Below, piece by piece: positions 23,638-36,700 of a stretch of DNA of 64,000 nucleotides. The DNA comes from Lepidurus packardi (lineage: Eukaryota > Arthropoda > Branchiopoda > Notostraca > Triopsidae), in the NCBI GenBank assembly GCA_023053545.1, contig JAKZAN010000002.1, positions 8,056,790 to 8,120,789 of the forward strand. The letters run 5' to 3'. The position numbers and the translations under genes are program-made. Each line of letters opens with the position of its first letter. The first letter of the stretch is position 1. The notes under the pieces were generated by a model. It ran no database searches. It had not been told where the DNA came from and saw nothing but the letters and a program-made list of their open reading frames with translations.

Positions 23638-24479
23638 ATTAAACGTTTAAACGAACACCGGGTGATTGGGTAAGTGCTTTTACACGAATAAACGGTGAAC
23701 ATGTAATACTAGTCACATTAAATAAACGACCATTCCTTTTGACTAGATATGGCTAATAACAACAATCGCCAATATATTGAACACAAAGGAATTTATGTCC
23801 GAACTTTTGAATTATTGAAAGCAAAACAAACACAAGCATGAACCACGGGCCAAGCTACGGGCTGATCTATCTAAGTTTTGAACAATGAAACATGACCCAT
23901 GAACCATGAACCAAGAGCTGGAATTTAATTGGTTCGGCAGTTCACTGTTTCAGACTGGCTCAAGCTAACTCAATTCTTTCCTAGATTGTTAACAGATTTA
24001 CGCTACTACACAAGTCGCCCTGATTTCGAGAAACTTTTTTGTGGGTCCTATTTTCGATATATAGGCATAAGACTCTTGCGATCCCAAGAAAACGTTTAAA
24101 ATGGGCCACTTTGGCCCCACGTTCACCCTAGTAGAGATTGAAAACCTCGTTTATGAACACCGGGCTATGGAGGAACCGGGTCAGTTGTTACGACATTATT
24201 CTGCTGGGATTTCCCATATTTGTAAACAAAACTGCTTCGAAAACCTGGGCGACAAATATCGTAGTAAATAAACATATTGGTTTGTACACGTATTATACAC
24301 TCCCAAGGAACATTTAGAAATCCAAGCCCGTCAACTTTTTTCTTCATTTTTGGTTGAGAATACCAAGCAGTTTCTATATTAGGCTCCAGAGCACCAATTT
24401 CTGCCTGTTCTTTACGCAATTTGTTACAGTGAAACAGTGACATCTATGCAATTCATATAATTGCATAGATGCAGCAATT
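23638..24479. other. intergenic upstream of the POGZ-like gene
   Basis: Presumed promoter and 5' UTR of the POGZ-like gene. A 92-codon minus-strand frame at 24165-24443 is not recognisable and is not called. No TATA box or repeat stands out. Confidence 0.45.
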
Positions 24480-24600
24480 AGGCTATATAGACCTATCTTC
24501 TAAGGGGCGCCGCGCGAGCTACGAAGATGTTCCGAAGGGCGCCGCAGCGAATTGGGTATACTGCTAGTGTGCCGAGAACGAAAAAGTTTGAGAATCCCTG
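24480..24600 (-). mobile_element. one end of a hAT-like DNA transposon
   Basis: Read on the minus strand from 24600 the sequence begins CAGGGATTCTCAAACTTTTT and continues to CTGCGGCGCCC and CGCGGCGCCCC. That order (CAGGG..CTCAAACT.. CGCGGCGCCCC) is typical of hAT/Charlie-type termini. The opposite terminus and an 8-bp target duplication were not found, so this is a solitary end. A perfect palindrome, TAGGTCCCTGTAGGGACCTA, lies just beyond at about 24670-24690. From 24720 to 25057 I see only the MSL2 5' region. Confidence 0.5.
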
Positions 24601-25057
24601 CGCTAGAGTAATATCTAGGTAACACCTGGGCGGGACCAAAGGGCTTTCCCCTGGTGGGAGAAAACCTTTTAGGTCCCTGTAGGGACCTAGGATGTTAATA
24701 TCAACCATAATGAATTATTACGCCAAATCATAGTTTTTCATTGTTATTTTAATGATTATTGGTAACATTCCATGTTACTATTTACGATCATTAATATATG
24801 ATGCCATCATGAAACTTTGCACTAAAAGCATTATTTTTTAACCTTTCAATTAGCTGAGCGTTGAATTTCAGTTCGGAAAAGTACAACTGATGGCGCTACT
24901 TTCGTTTTCACAACGACGCCAATAACAACATACACTAATCCGACCTTGTTTGATACTCCTCATCAATGTTGTTTTCAATTAAAACGTCTACACTTTGTTT
25001 TTAAAAGCTTTAAAGTGTCCGCGGAATCTATGTCGAACACGTTTTAACATAGCAAAA

Positions 25058-26413
25058 ATGAATGCAACGAGTTTGTATGTTTCTACATGTAGATTAGTGA
25101 TGCAGGGAGATGTCCACAACTCGTCATGGTGCGATTTGTACCGTCTTCTACCTTACCTCCGTCAGTCGCTGGCATGCACTGTTTGTCACAATCTTTTAAT
25201 CGAGCCGTATACGCCTGCAGATAGTAAGTGTCAACACCACGTGTGCAAAATGTGTAAAGGAGGGAAGAAACGACTTAAACCGTCCTGCAGCTGGTGCAAA
25301 GATTATGATGAATATTACGAGAATATACAACTACGTATACTGCTCCAGTGTTTTAAGAAACTCTGCGAGTACATGTCCAGCACTGTGATTTACATGGAAA
25401 TTCAGAAAGCAATGACGAATGGATGTAACGAACTTATTGACATTATTCGTGAAGGGGCTGGGTTACGAGATGAGTACAAGACTTCGTTTGGACTCAGTAA
25501 ATCTGCCTATTCAATCCTGCCCTGTGTCTTTGCCCCCACTGCGTCTGCTGCAACTCAGACTACATCAACTGTTCTGGCGGCACCTTTTAGAGGCAAACTG
25601 GTAGCCCAACAGAAAAATTCCGTCACTTCCAACAGCAGCGTAGAAGCTAGTGGTTGCAGCAGCTCTGAAGCGACCCTAAATACAAACAGTCTCTTCACAC
25701 ATTCCAATACAACAAGCAGGCCTGTGCCCATAAAGAAAAAGAAAGTAACCGTAAGTTCCCGGCCAACTTCGAGTGATTCAGTCGAGCAGGTGAGCAGCAG
25801 TCCTGCTTCCACTGCTTTTACCGCTGTTCCGCCACCTGAAATGTTAAAGAAGTTGCGAGTCAAACACGCCAAACATGCTAAACCCAAGCGTAAAGGGTGC
25901 CGTTGCGGCAATGCTACGGCCACCCCGGGCAAGTTGACCTGCTGTGGGCAACGGTGCCCTTGTTACGTAGAAGCGAAAGCATGCATCGATTGCCGTTGCC
26001 GGGGGTGTCGAAATCCACATCGTCCGGGAGGCAAAAAGGTGCGCCCTATTATTGCAGAAATAGAACTAAACCGTCAAAAGACCCTGGTTGCGGATTACAA
26101 GCTGGGAAACAAGACAGAGCAAAGTTCTGTTCAAGGAGACGAAACTAGCAGTAAAAGTGTGTTGGAATCAGGTCACATTCAGGCAAATTTCCTAGTTTCG
26201 CCCAAAAATTTGCCACAAATAGCGAGAAAAACACAAGTGAACCAAATCTCCTTAGCCAATGCCAGCTTAAATTACGTCGTCTCTCATACGTCTACGCTTT
26301 ACTCAACCCATCCGCCGTTGTTTGTAGAGCCGGTGGAAGATGTGCCTACCACCTTGTTAGTAGATGACGAAAAATCTGATTCTGACAACAGTGATATTGA
26401 CATTGATGTATGA
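25058..26413 (+). CDS. MSL2: MSL2, E3 ubiquitin ligase of the MSL complex
   Basis: RING-type E3 ligase and DNA-binding subunit of the male-specific-lethal histone H4K16 acetyltransferase complex. A single exon encodes 451 residues. The start MNATSLYVSTCRLV matches human VNATALYISASRLV, so the ATG at 25058 is chosen although the frame stays open upstream. The RING finger is at residues 40-80: C40, C43, C58, H60, C63, C66, C77, C80, in CTVCHNLL...CQHHVCKMC...CSWC. A Ser/Thr-rich linker with basic KKKKVTVSS follows. The CXC domain is at about 279-322 (GCRCGNATATPGKLTC, CGQRCPCYVEAKACIDC, RCRGCRNP), the part that contacts DNA in flies. The tail is acidic. It lacks introns although most neighbours have many. 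It is convergent with TPP2, with 88 bp between stop codons. Confidence 0.96.
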   Translation: MNATSLYVSTCRLVMQGDVHNSSWCDLYRLLPYLRQSLACTVCHNLLIEPYTPADSKCQHHVCKMCKGGKKRLKPSCSWCKDYDEYYENIQLRILLQCFKKLCEYMSSTVIYMEIQKAMTNGCNELIDIIREGAGLRDEYKTSFGLSKSAYSILPCVFAPTASAATQTTSTVLAAPFRGKLVAQQKNSVTSNSSVEASGCSSSEATLNTNSLFTHSNTTSRPVPIKKKKVTVSSRPTSSDSVEQVSSSPASTAFTAVPPPEMLKKLRVKHAKHAKPKRKGCRCGNATATPGKLTCCGQRCPCYVEAKACIDCRCRGCRNPHRPGGKKVRPIIAEIELNRQKTLVADYKLGNKTEQSSVQGDETSSKSVLESGHIQANFLVSPKNLPQIARKTQVNQISLANASLNYVVSHTSTLYSTHPPLFVEPVEDVPTTLLVDDEKSDSDNSDIDIDV

Positions 26414-26501
26414 TGCCGTGTGAGAGAAGCTGTCGCATTTATGGATTGTTTGTATTGTTCAATACAAAACCTTGCATTGTTATAACTTGATTGTACGCAT
26501 T

Positions 26502-29500
26502 TTAAAATGGATGGTATGCAGGGGGGAAACGTACGGGATGATTCTTATTTAAAAGCTGGAGACAATGGGTCCATCCCAACTTGCTGTATAACTCCGCAAT
26601 CTTTTCTTCATTTTCCAGTGAAACTTTTTCTTCGCAAAGCTTCATAACATAACGTAACGCAAGGCCATAAAGACTTTGAGCAATTGAAGCGCAGATGAAA
26701 AACTTGATAACCTAAGCAAACAATTATTAAGCAACCATATAACTAAACACGTCATTCGACAAAGAAGATTAAAACTCGTCTTTCTTTTTAACTTAAACTT
26801 AAGTGTCGTTTTTACCTTTGAATCGGTCGGATCTGAAAACATTTGTATCGTATTACTGACAACAGCCAAACCTGCAAGTTTGCTGGCATCCGTTTTGCCG
26901 TCAGCTAATGCTGTTCCTTTCTTTACTAAAGCTTCCAACAAAATTGACTTTCGTTTATCAGTTTGCCTGCCAAATTAGAAACTCCATTAAAAAAACAGTC
27001 TACGTCGGTTGCTATACAAAGTATCTTACGTTTTGATCTTGGTCGCATCTGGTCGATTATCATTCTTCAGACCGTAGAAACTTAGCAGCTCCTCGATGTT
27101 AATGCTCTTAATAATGCTGTCAGCCAAGGTGATAATTGACTCTTTGGGAGTGTCTTTATCAGCAGCCAGACCTTGCAGACGTGCTAAATGTACCGGCAAA
27201 GGTTCGCTTGCGCCAGCCAATAACTCTTCGTATAAACTGGCGCCTAATGTCCCATCCAATTTAGCTAGCCACGATATCTTCAAGTCACGGACAGCATCAA
27301 CGAATTCTTCATTTTTCGGCTTTTCTTTCTCTTTGTTTCCTTCCTTTGTCGCATCTTTGCTGGCCTTCGGAAGCTCTGTTAAAATGTACTTAAAATCATA
27401 CGTATCCTGAAAAGGCAAAACGTATGTGGAATCTCTCCTTAATCCTATTATCGTAATTTTTCGCTTACGGCAGATTTCCCTAGTTCGTTTTTTGCGTAGG
27501 TTACAGAACCGCTCAGATATTGCCCTGGCACAATCGTTTTAGGTAGTCTGTAGGGCAACCCAAGTTGGATTAGATCGTTGGATTAGATTTTTTTTTCGAA
27601 TATTGTTGTACTTCTCTGTTGGTAGCGGTGCTATGTAGAATGGGTATGTGCTGCCCCTAAGCACAGTCGGAAATGACATTTTCTTGCCTTGGATCAATGC
27701 TTGCCCGTGGTGATTATAAATGTCCATATGAATCGACGAAGGTAAATTTTGACCAATAAGCGTAACCAAGTCCGTCAGCTTGTCCAAAAGTTCCTTCCTT
27801 TCATGTCGCACGTGCATACGTAACACATAATCACCTTTTTCTAGTTTCACAGAATACTACAAGAACAGATAAAGTTCGTATTCTTAAAAACTGATCCAGT
27901 ACTACAGATTTTGAAGCGTGTTTGACGAAACCAGTACTACACTATACCTTAGATGGAAAGGCATCTCCACAACCCATGAGCTGCTTTTGGGCGTTAAAAA
28001 TCATCCAGAGTTGCGACTCAAACTCAGATTCGTAGAGTAATTCAGCAAAGTACGCACTTTAGCAAATTCATAATTCAATGCAAGTGTTGTTCTTTTAATA
28101 AATGAGTCGGTATACCAGTTGGGAGTGACGTCCGTTGATTTAGACACATTGAATTCATAAGTCAGTTGCAACTCGTAAATTTGCCTTCCTTCGGGAATTA
28201 CGTCACGAGAGCCTAGCGGGACTAGTTTTGCTTCCGTTGGTCTCCACATACCAAAGGGTCAAAGGAAATTAAAATTAAGGAAACTACAAGGCAAATTAAA
28301 AACCTTAAGGGCTGGACTACGCTTTTCAAAGTGACGTAAGGAAATAGCTCTTCATCTTTTAAGCCAGAAAAGACGTCCATACGCAGTATTCCTTCCCCTC
28401 CGTGCATTACGACATGCGGCGTACTTGGCTTCAAACCATAGAATACGAGCCGGTAATTTAAGACACCTTCGCCCAGGCTTGCCCACCATTTGGCTACGTC
28501 AAGCTCAAGAACGCGTCCACCCTAAACAGTACACAATCTACATTGCACTGACGGATACATCAATTGTTATTTACTTTGACGGGAAAAGCCAGTGTCTTAT
28601 CTCCTTGACAATTTAGATTAATAATTTTGTGGAATTCGACAGTTTTACTGCGCATCTTCGGAAGGATCTGAAGCGCGTGAACAACATAGCGAGCATTAAC
28701 TACTGTGTTTGCACTCAGCGGTTGAAATTCCAGACCTTACAAAAATAATCATTAAGTTCTTACTTTATAAAAGGTATAGCGTAATATTACATGCCCACGT
28801 AGCATTGTCGGGGACATTAATAAAATTGCGACAGACGGTGCCTGGCTTAAAAACTTGTTCCAGACGCTCAAGTTTCCAGCCCTGCTTCTGGGAAACTGTT
28901 ACGGGTTTGATCACTGTAATCGGAACTTCAAAGAGATGACCCTTGTTAGGACAAGACACGTCATACGCTTTAAGGCTAAGCCGAAGGAGTAGAAAGTAGA
29001 AGTTTTTTTTTAAATGGGAAGAAGTAATAAAAATATTAACTCGAACAAGACAGCTCTCGTTTGAGTTAGTACTTTTCAATGATACTTTCATGACGATAAG
29101 TACCTAGTAAAATGTGCCCCCGGGGCTAATGCAGAAGGATCGACTTTGATGGTAAAACTTCGCTCCATGTACATTAAATTCATATGGGTCGGGTATTGTA
29201 CCCAAGATGCATCGCAAACAAAGCTCAAACACACGTCAAAGTTGATTTTCAAAGCAGAATCTGCAAAAGAAAAAAATCAGTTATTTTTTTTAACATAGTA
29301 AAAGGTTTGGTAAGGGACCGTACCAACATGTTTGGGGTTAAGAAAAACAGGTTGCACTACTACGTTAAATTCATGACTAATTTCTGCATCCATGTCTCGA
29401 ATATGAACGCCTTTACAATAGCCCAAGCCACCAGTAGACTGGCTAGATGTGCCGTGCGATACCTCTACACTAAAACGAACATCCCTTGCTGGGCATGTCG

Positions 29501-32153
29501 AGTACTTTTTCAGATGTTCAAATGCTTGGTCGACATGGAGCAATCCATGACCTTGGGCGAAATCTTCCACATGAGTCAAGTGGCTAGCCGTATTTTCAAT
29601 CGCTCGTTTAACACTGAAAGGGGAGAAAGGAACCTCCAGTGCTTTTAATCCTGACACCAACAATGCTGAAAAAGAAAGAGATGAGGAAGCCTATTCGAGA
29701 ATAACAAAACAGATGACTTACCTACGGCACCAGTTACATGAGGTGCAGCCATTGAAGTTCCGTTCATTAATTGACTCCCGCGGTGTAAAAAGTTGGAAAC
29801 CGACGCAATTGCCGCCCCCGGAGCACACACAGTTACTCCTCTCCCTCCTGAAAGAGTCGGACCTCGAGAAGACCAGCTGAATGGCATGGAAGGGTTCTTT
29901 TCTCGTAAGGAAAACTCAGCTGTCATCATCTCCGGGGAGACATACGCTCCAACACCTATGGTTTTCACTTATAAAACTGATCTGAGGGAGCGATAACGCA
30001 ATAACTCACTAATTAGCACATCGGTTTTGATATCAGGGGGAGAACCAATTGTGCAGAGAGCTGGCCCATCATTGCTGGCTGAAGCGACCCATATGACACC
30101 GTTATCATTTACGACTTCGCCTATCAAATCGCCTAAACGCCTAAAATCCAAACTTAGCACCAACCAGAAGCAAAAAACAACAACAGTGACTCGATTTTAC
30201 CCAGCATTTGACCAATGCGCGTGTTCACCATAACTCATGTTCAGTACGTCGACTTTGTAGGATTTGGTTTTCATTACATGAATCATGCCTCGAACCAGCC
30301 CAGTGCCAGTTTCCATTGAGCCAATTCGGTTATCACCTAAATATATATGCGTATAAAATGCAATAATAATACAACTTATGCAAAAGATGGTTCAGTGTTT
30401 AGTTACCTATGGTTATGGAAACAATTTGAGCGCCAGGAGCTAAACCGTTGCGTTCGGGTTCTTCCGGGAAATTAGCAGCAGCAATGGAAGCAACATGGGT
30501 CCCATGTGCGGCTGTAACACATGATTTAATGTGGTTCAGTCAACTGCTATTCAAAAATGTCTTTTTTTGGGACACATATAGCGCATAATTTGACGTAATT
30601 TTTTTTTAGTTTCTACACATATTAAAAAAGCTAGAAATTTTTCACGTACTCTTCTTACATGTTCACATGAGAGAATAAGGTAGTAACTTACAACACATAG
30701 TGACGATTTCCAGCAAATTTCCTTGCTCATAAATATTCACTGTATAATTCATCATATCGAGATCCGATATTGTGCCGATCTGGAAGGTTTCGGAGTAATT
30801 GCCTAACACTAGGCATGACCTTAAGTCGCCTTTAAACGAGGTGTCCAGTACAGCTCTTGAAAGACGTTTATTGTTTGCAATACGAAAATTAAAATTAAAC
30901 TACCTCCACATTATTCCATCATGAAATACAATGCAATCCATAGCGTCCCCGGCATCATTATACTTCTTTTCCAAATTTCCTAGCAACTCCACCTGAGCTT
31001 CAAGATCCTTTTTTATAAGAGCTTCTTGCCCTGTAGGATTCTTATTCTGTGCATTGAAGTCCTAAAGTTAAGAGGATTTGAACGTTAACCAGGTCCAGGA
31101 CGGTAAAAATAAAACCTGTAATTTTCTGTGTGTCTCTGCTACGACAATTTTATGTTCAGGGTCCCAGTCTCTTTCCTTCATTCGTTTCACTACGCGGTTC
31201 CTCACTTGTTCGGGGTACAAAAGGTGCACATTCTTTATACCTAAGTGGTAATTTCCAGACGGATTTTTCCAAGATTCAGGTATCTAACAACTCGAATTTT
31301 AATCCAACTCCGATGCGCCGATAAATTTTAATATCTTAAAGCAATACAACACCTCTAGTTTTCTTCCACTAAGTCCAGTAATTTCTCCTTCTTTGGCTTG
31401 CACGATGACGGAGGTTACAACATCGCCTGCACCACTAGCATCAATGCGATCAATAATTTTAGGTTTACCATCCGTAGTAACCTATCAATCAAATGGTATA
31501 AGAAACGCTTATTTGAATGAAGAAGATTCAAGACGCCACTTCTTTTGAAATTAAGTAAAGTGCTACAACAACAAACACTAGTCGATCCAAGTAATTTAAG
31601 CTTGCACTTTTGTCTCGGGCTCATTTAAGTTCAAGACTAGAAAGTAGTTATTATATAACTACCGTATATAAAATGCGAGAGGCCGCGGTAGTTACGAAAA
31701 AGGTCGCAAATAAGGAAAATTGTATATACTTAATCTGGTAATCCTAATACTTAAAGTTTAAGGCGAACGTCTACTTTACTTTGCGAAAAGATAAATGAGG
31801 CAATTTTTACGATTTCCTGAAGTTTCGCTTATACTCCCCGCTTTAAGGTTTGAAATACGATGCAATTGCCATCTATGGAACTAATAAGTATCTATGATCT
31901 ATTGTCATCGTGCTGTTTCTGCATGAGGCGACTAACCCAGCTTGATATTATTAAATTTAAAATCTAGTAAGTATTACTTATAAAATAATATTACCTGCAA
32001 ACCAGGCGCTAAGGGATCAACTCCTGAATCAAATATGGCAATGACAGTACCTCTACCGTCAAATTCAGGGTATTTTACTAAAAAATTTAGAGCACCAGTT
32101 TCTTTTTTTGGTAGCAAGTGCACTGTTGGGAAATTAACATCAATATTAGCCAT
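26502..32153 (-). CDS. TPP2: tripeptidyl peptidase II
   Basis: Giant cytosolic subtilisin-family exopeptidase that removes tripeptides from peptides released by the proteasome. Many exons run from the start [20 protein letters not shown] to the stop at 26502-26504, after [15 protein letters not shown] and FPPAYHPF. The catalytic residues are all visible: Asp42 in [10 protein letters not shown]; His in [12 protein letters not shown]; the oxyanion Asn in [16 protein letters not shown]; Ser in [35 protein letters not shown] precedes the serine. The C-terminal half has the family's long beta-rich and helical regions, for example [17 protein letters not shown]-like sequence (27.0-27.4 kb) and [12 protein letters not shown], which matches human KTDPRPDAATIKN. 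A plausible 5' UTR intron has its acceptor just before the ATG and a donor near 32725. Individual exon borders were not all resolved. Confidence 0.95.
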
Positions 32154-33764
32154 GTCTTAAAATAATTAGTGAAGACCTTCACTGCACCAATAACAAAGGA
32201 TTGGAATGACAACACAGAGTAGTGGTGGAGACGAACAATCAGCATTTAGACAGGAGTGAAAAATTCATAGGAAGCTGGTTCCAGACGGCAAGTATCGCCA
32301 CCTATGACTTACAGCGATAATATGCGAGTCAAATGGTCACAACGATCCTCATACCAAACGATTTATAAACTAGCAATGAGCAGATGCTCACGCTGATTAA
32401 ATATAGAAAAAACGATTTATTACCAAATCCTTTAACAGCTTGTGAACCAATTGATTCACTTCCTCAAAATAGACAAGGGCAATAGGCAGTTAGTACAAAG
32501 AAAAGAAGACTAAAATGACAACTTAAGTTTACAAAAACTATCCTTTGTGGCAGGCTATTTCTATATGATAAGAAACACTTCAAGGAAATACTTTCTTCTG
32601 GCCTGTTGTCGATGTTTATGTATAAAATACGAAGAAACTATTTTACTTAGATAAATTTTAATGTAAAAGGAATTAAATAAATTATTTTTTTAAAGAATAA
32701 TTATTATTAGACTGTTTTATTACCTGTTCCGGATGGAATCCGCAAATACACGTTAATTGTCCAGAGACAAACTAATTGTGAAAGCCCGGGCCTTGCTGAC
32801 TTTTTTGCTTAATTAGTGATTGTAGCTCCCTTGAGACCAAAACTTTATGAGTATATTATTCTGGTGACAAGGAAAATGAGCTTTTTGCTAATTAATGAAA
32901 GTACTTGTTCTCCAACTCTCGTAACTGTCGCTTTCGAACTCTCGTTACATTCTGTCGAACCCTTGCATCATTCGAACCAGGATTGCTTTCGAAACTCGTC
33001 GAATCATTCTAAAACTCGTGCGGCATTCATTCTCGAACTCTCGTACCATTCGAAAGTGGTAAAAACATTGTGTTTGTTAAGTGTAGAATTATTTTAAAAT
33101 AAGCGACCTCGTTATCCTTCGAGAATTCGTTCGTCCCGTGCATTACATTACCGTTCTCCGTTACATTACCAACTCGTTTCATATCAATTCTTCTGCCTTC
33201 GTGATCTGTAGACGGATATAAACCTGTGTAGCACAAGTAATGCCAAGATTCCCTTCAGTGCCGACACATGTGCCGTTGCTAACGAGGTATACAGCTACGT
33301 AGCTTCGTGCACTGATATTATTTAGATGTTCGTATAAGTGAAATTGTTTACCATGAGAAAGTTTTTAATGTAAATGCTCTTCGTCTCGTCTGCGGAGCTG
33401 GCTTAGTTGGTGATCAAAGGTATATAAGTGCGGTTAGTTTAATATTTTCGTTAAGCTGTATTATACCACTAAATTTAGCGGGTTTCCTTAAAAGAAAGCA
33501 AGGTGTCGTGGATCGTTTTTATCTAGACCCGAGATGCTTACGACTAGTACCGACTGGGTACCCCAATAAGTCACCTCTTTATGAATTATGTGAAACTTTT
33601 TTCACTTATACTGTCAACAATGTAGTACAGAAACGGGTTTATATTGGGGTCTTATTTATTGACTTCTTGTGATGACAAAATTTTGTAGTAAAAAAATCTT
33701 CAGAGGCAGTCTGCCCATCTTAAATATGAGCAGAGAACTAAACTACCGTATTTTTTTCCGGATA
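32154..33764. other. intergenic, with a degenerate TCGAACTCTCGT repeat
   Basis: Upstream of TPP2. A minus-strand donor (GGAACAG then GTAATA) near 32725 suggests a TPP2 5' UTR exon at about 32730-32780. Between 32910 and 33060 the motif TCGAACTCTCGT and truncated forms (TCGAACC, CGAAACTCGTCG, TCTCGTACCATTCGAA) recur five or more times in the same direction, spaced irregularly. No protein-coding frame was recognised in 33100-33764. Confidence 0.45.
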
Positions 33765-36700
33765 TCAGTGTACAAATTTAAGCAGCGCTATCCAAAGACT
33801 TAGGAAAACGGTCAGTACGGAAGCTACCTGTAATGTAGCTTTATTGCACAGCATTCCAGTATGAGCGAAAGTAAAGCGAATTTGATCCGGGCTTAGGCAG
33901 TTGTTGTCTGCAAGAAGAAATGGACAGTATGTTAAGAGTCATTTACAATTTTTTTTATAAATATTTTGATGCTAAACATGATTACGTAAACTTCATAAAA
34001 TTTTGAAAGCTTGAAATAGAGAACATAAAGTTTACCAGAGCATGGAATTCCGTCGTCCTGGTCTTCAGCTTTGATAGCAATATAAATGGGTGAGCAGCCA
34101 GTTGGACTTCTTGCTCTGCCGCAAGGCGAAGTAATTTCGAACTGCACGCTGGAGCCAGATTGGCTAACTCTCTTACAAGTGTCTGCACTTGTTGGATTTT
34201 CATTGTTTCTTGACATGCAGACGTCAGCGTAACCATATAAGACAGTAAACTATCCAATAAAAAGCGTTATTCCTAGCTTTTCTGCATGAAATTTTAGCTA
34301 TTGTTACCTTAAGTGTTATGACAGATGAAGAGAAAAAGTAATCCGGTCGTACCATGAAGTACTGTATTGTACCTTGGCTGACATAGCTTGTATACTGATA
34401 GGAAGTCTCGTATGGTGTTGAATTCATAATTGTGGCATTTTGTGTATTACAGTTCGGATGAGTTAGTCGAGCGGGAACTAGGGATTATAAAAATTTGGTT
34501 TGTATAAATTTAAATTCAAATGAAGGAAAGTATTACCTAATACAAGTCGATCTCTTATCGATTTGATGTAGGTTTCACCCTCCTTGTAATTGTAGATCTG
34601 AAGTATGTCCTTGTCATAGTTGGTGACAAAGTCTTTATATTCTTCTTTACTTCCAGTGGTAACGAATAATATTCTCACGTCTGCAAAAGAAGAAAATATA
34701 TTGCTATTATAGACATAAGCGTCTAAAATTCGTTACCTGGTATGTCACGTGCCCAAAGTGTTTGTTCTGTTCTCATAAGGTCTTTCTCGTTACTTACTGG
34801 ACTGCCATTACCCGATAGGAATAGCACTACTCGAGCATTTCCTCCACTAATAGTAGAATTAATCTCTTCCCGACGCTCAACTACGATACGGTTACGCAAT
34901 GCACTCATGACAGAACCAAAAAGACGACCACCGGAACCTAAAAAGCAAATAGGTTTAGAGCCTGTAAAAACTCTCTGTTAAAATTGTCTCACGGATATTA
35001 GTATTAAGGACATCGCATGCCAATTGTGCCTTATTGAGTGTTTGGTTCAAGCTCATGTAGGGCGTACCATCTTCGCTAGATATCAGTTCTAAGCGACTTC
35101 CTCCCGGCTGAATGTTTAATTGCGCAGCTAGGTATCTAGTTTTAAACGGTTGTAAAAGATGTTGTAAATTCTACTAGTAAGTGGCGTACGCGATGGCTTG
35201 TTTTTGAGTCCAAATGCTCCTGTCGTCGTTGTATTGGTCAATGACAACGGTCAAATCTGTGTAAGTGGCAGGTATGTTGGTGGTGTTGGTTATTACTGGC
35301 GCTCCCGTGCATTGCTGAAAATCGTTGCTGGTTTCGTCGTTACTACCTGATTTATAGTAAAACAATCACATCAGTTCATGTAACTGAAATCTTTTTTATC
35401 AGTTACGCAAGTATGTACGGAGAAGGTCATAAGTGTATGACACCCACTTGTCAATGGCATCTAAAACCTGATTGTTTGGTATAGAAGGTGATTCTGCCAT
35501 TCCTTTCACGAAGTACGCCAAAGCACAACTAGTACTCTGGTTGATAAATCAAATTTAAGTAATTCTGTTCCAAAACTTAAACATTTGCTATATACAAATT
35601 ACCTGCTCCTTGAGGAGATTTGGGTCAAATACAGATGTGTCCTTTATAACGCTCAGACGGTTGCACGCACGAAGGCTTTTATCCCAAGTGATACCACGGT
35701 CCGAATAGTACATACTGAGCAAAGAAGATAGCCGTATGTAATCTTTATCCCAAGTTGCTCTTTTGAGCGACAGGATCAGCCCTATAAAAATTTCGCTCAA
35801 GTCCAACGTTTGATTTTCGTATTTTCGTTTTAACTACCGTCAATACTGCCGTAAATTTCCGCAGTGGTTAAGTATGAAGGATCCGATTCTTCTAAGGCAT
35901 ATTCTTTTGGACATGCGGTATTATTCCAACTACCACGTGGTCCCGTTGCAGACATGTCAGGAGGTCGCCTGAGTAGGGCCGTTTGACCCAAGTTCCCTGT
36001 TATTTTAACATACTAATTTTTAACCCGGTAGCAAACCAACCCTTTTAAAAATCCACAAATGACTCTTTGCACCTAAATTAAACCGCTTAATTGGTGACGA
36101 AAGTAGAGCTTAAGATCCATAACACGGATCAGGATTTTAACTCTGACTTGCTTATATGATCAAATCTAAAACTTAATAATACTATCGTGTAAATACTTAG
36201 TAACTTACCAGCCAAAGTGACAGCCCAGCGACTGTCAATATTTCTTTCCAGAACGTTCAGGGGCCAGTATTGGACCGCACTGGCAGGTAACAGTTTCCGT
36301 ATCTGGATGTAGTGGTAAAATTCTCAGTTTTAACAGATCCTTTAAAATCCCTCCCGATGCTTTCTTTACCGATATGGTTTGTGGTGCTAATCCTGTTAGG
36401 ATTCCGGCCAATACGTTTCCGGCGGACACTGTACCCGATGTGGTGTATACCACCCCCATTTCTAGGGGTGAAGCGCTCAGCGGCAAACTACTATATAGGC
36501 TTTCGAATTCGGGTCCCCTGTAATAGAACACAAATATTTTAGAATATACTTGCTGGGTTTATATATAATCAAATGCATCGCATGCATATTTCATTACCTG
36601 TATGGCATTTGTTCTATGACATTTACGGAACTGTCACTTAGGCGTGCGTACGGCGATTGGCGTACTTGTCGCTCTTCCGATCGTTGCGTCCGGTTGACGG

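Noticed and set aside
24165-24443. 92-codon minus-strand frame near the hAT end
   Set aside because: It does not resemble hAT transposase or any known domain.
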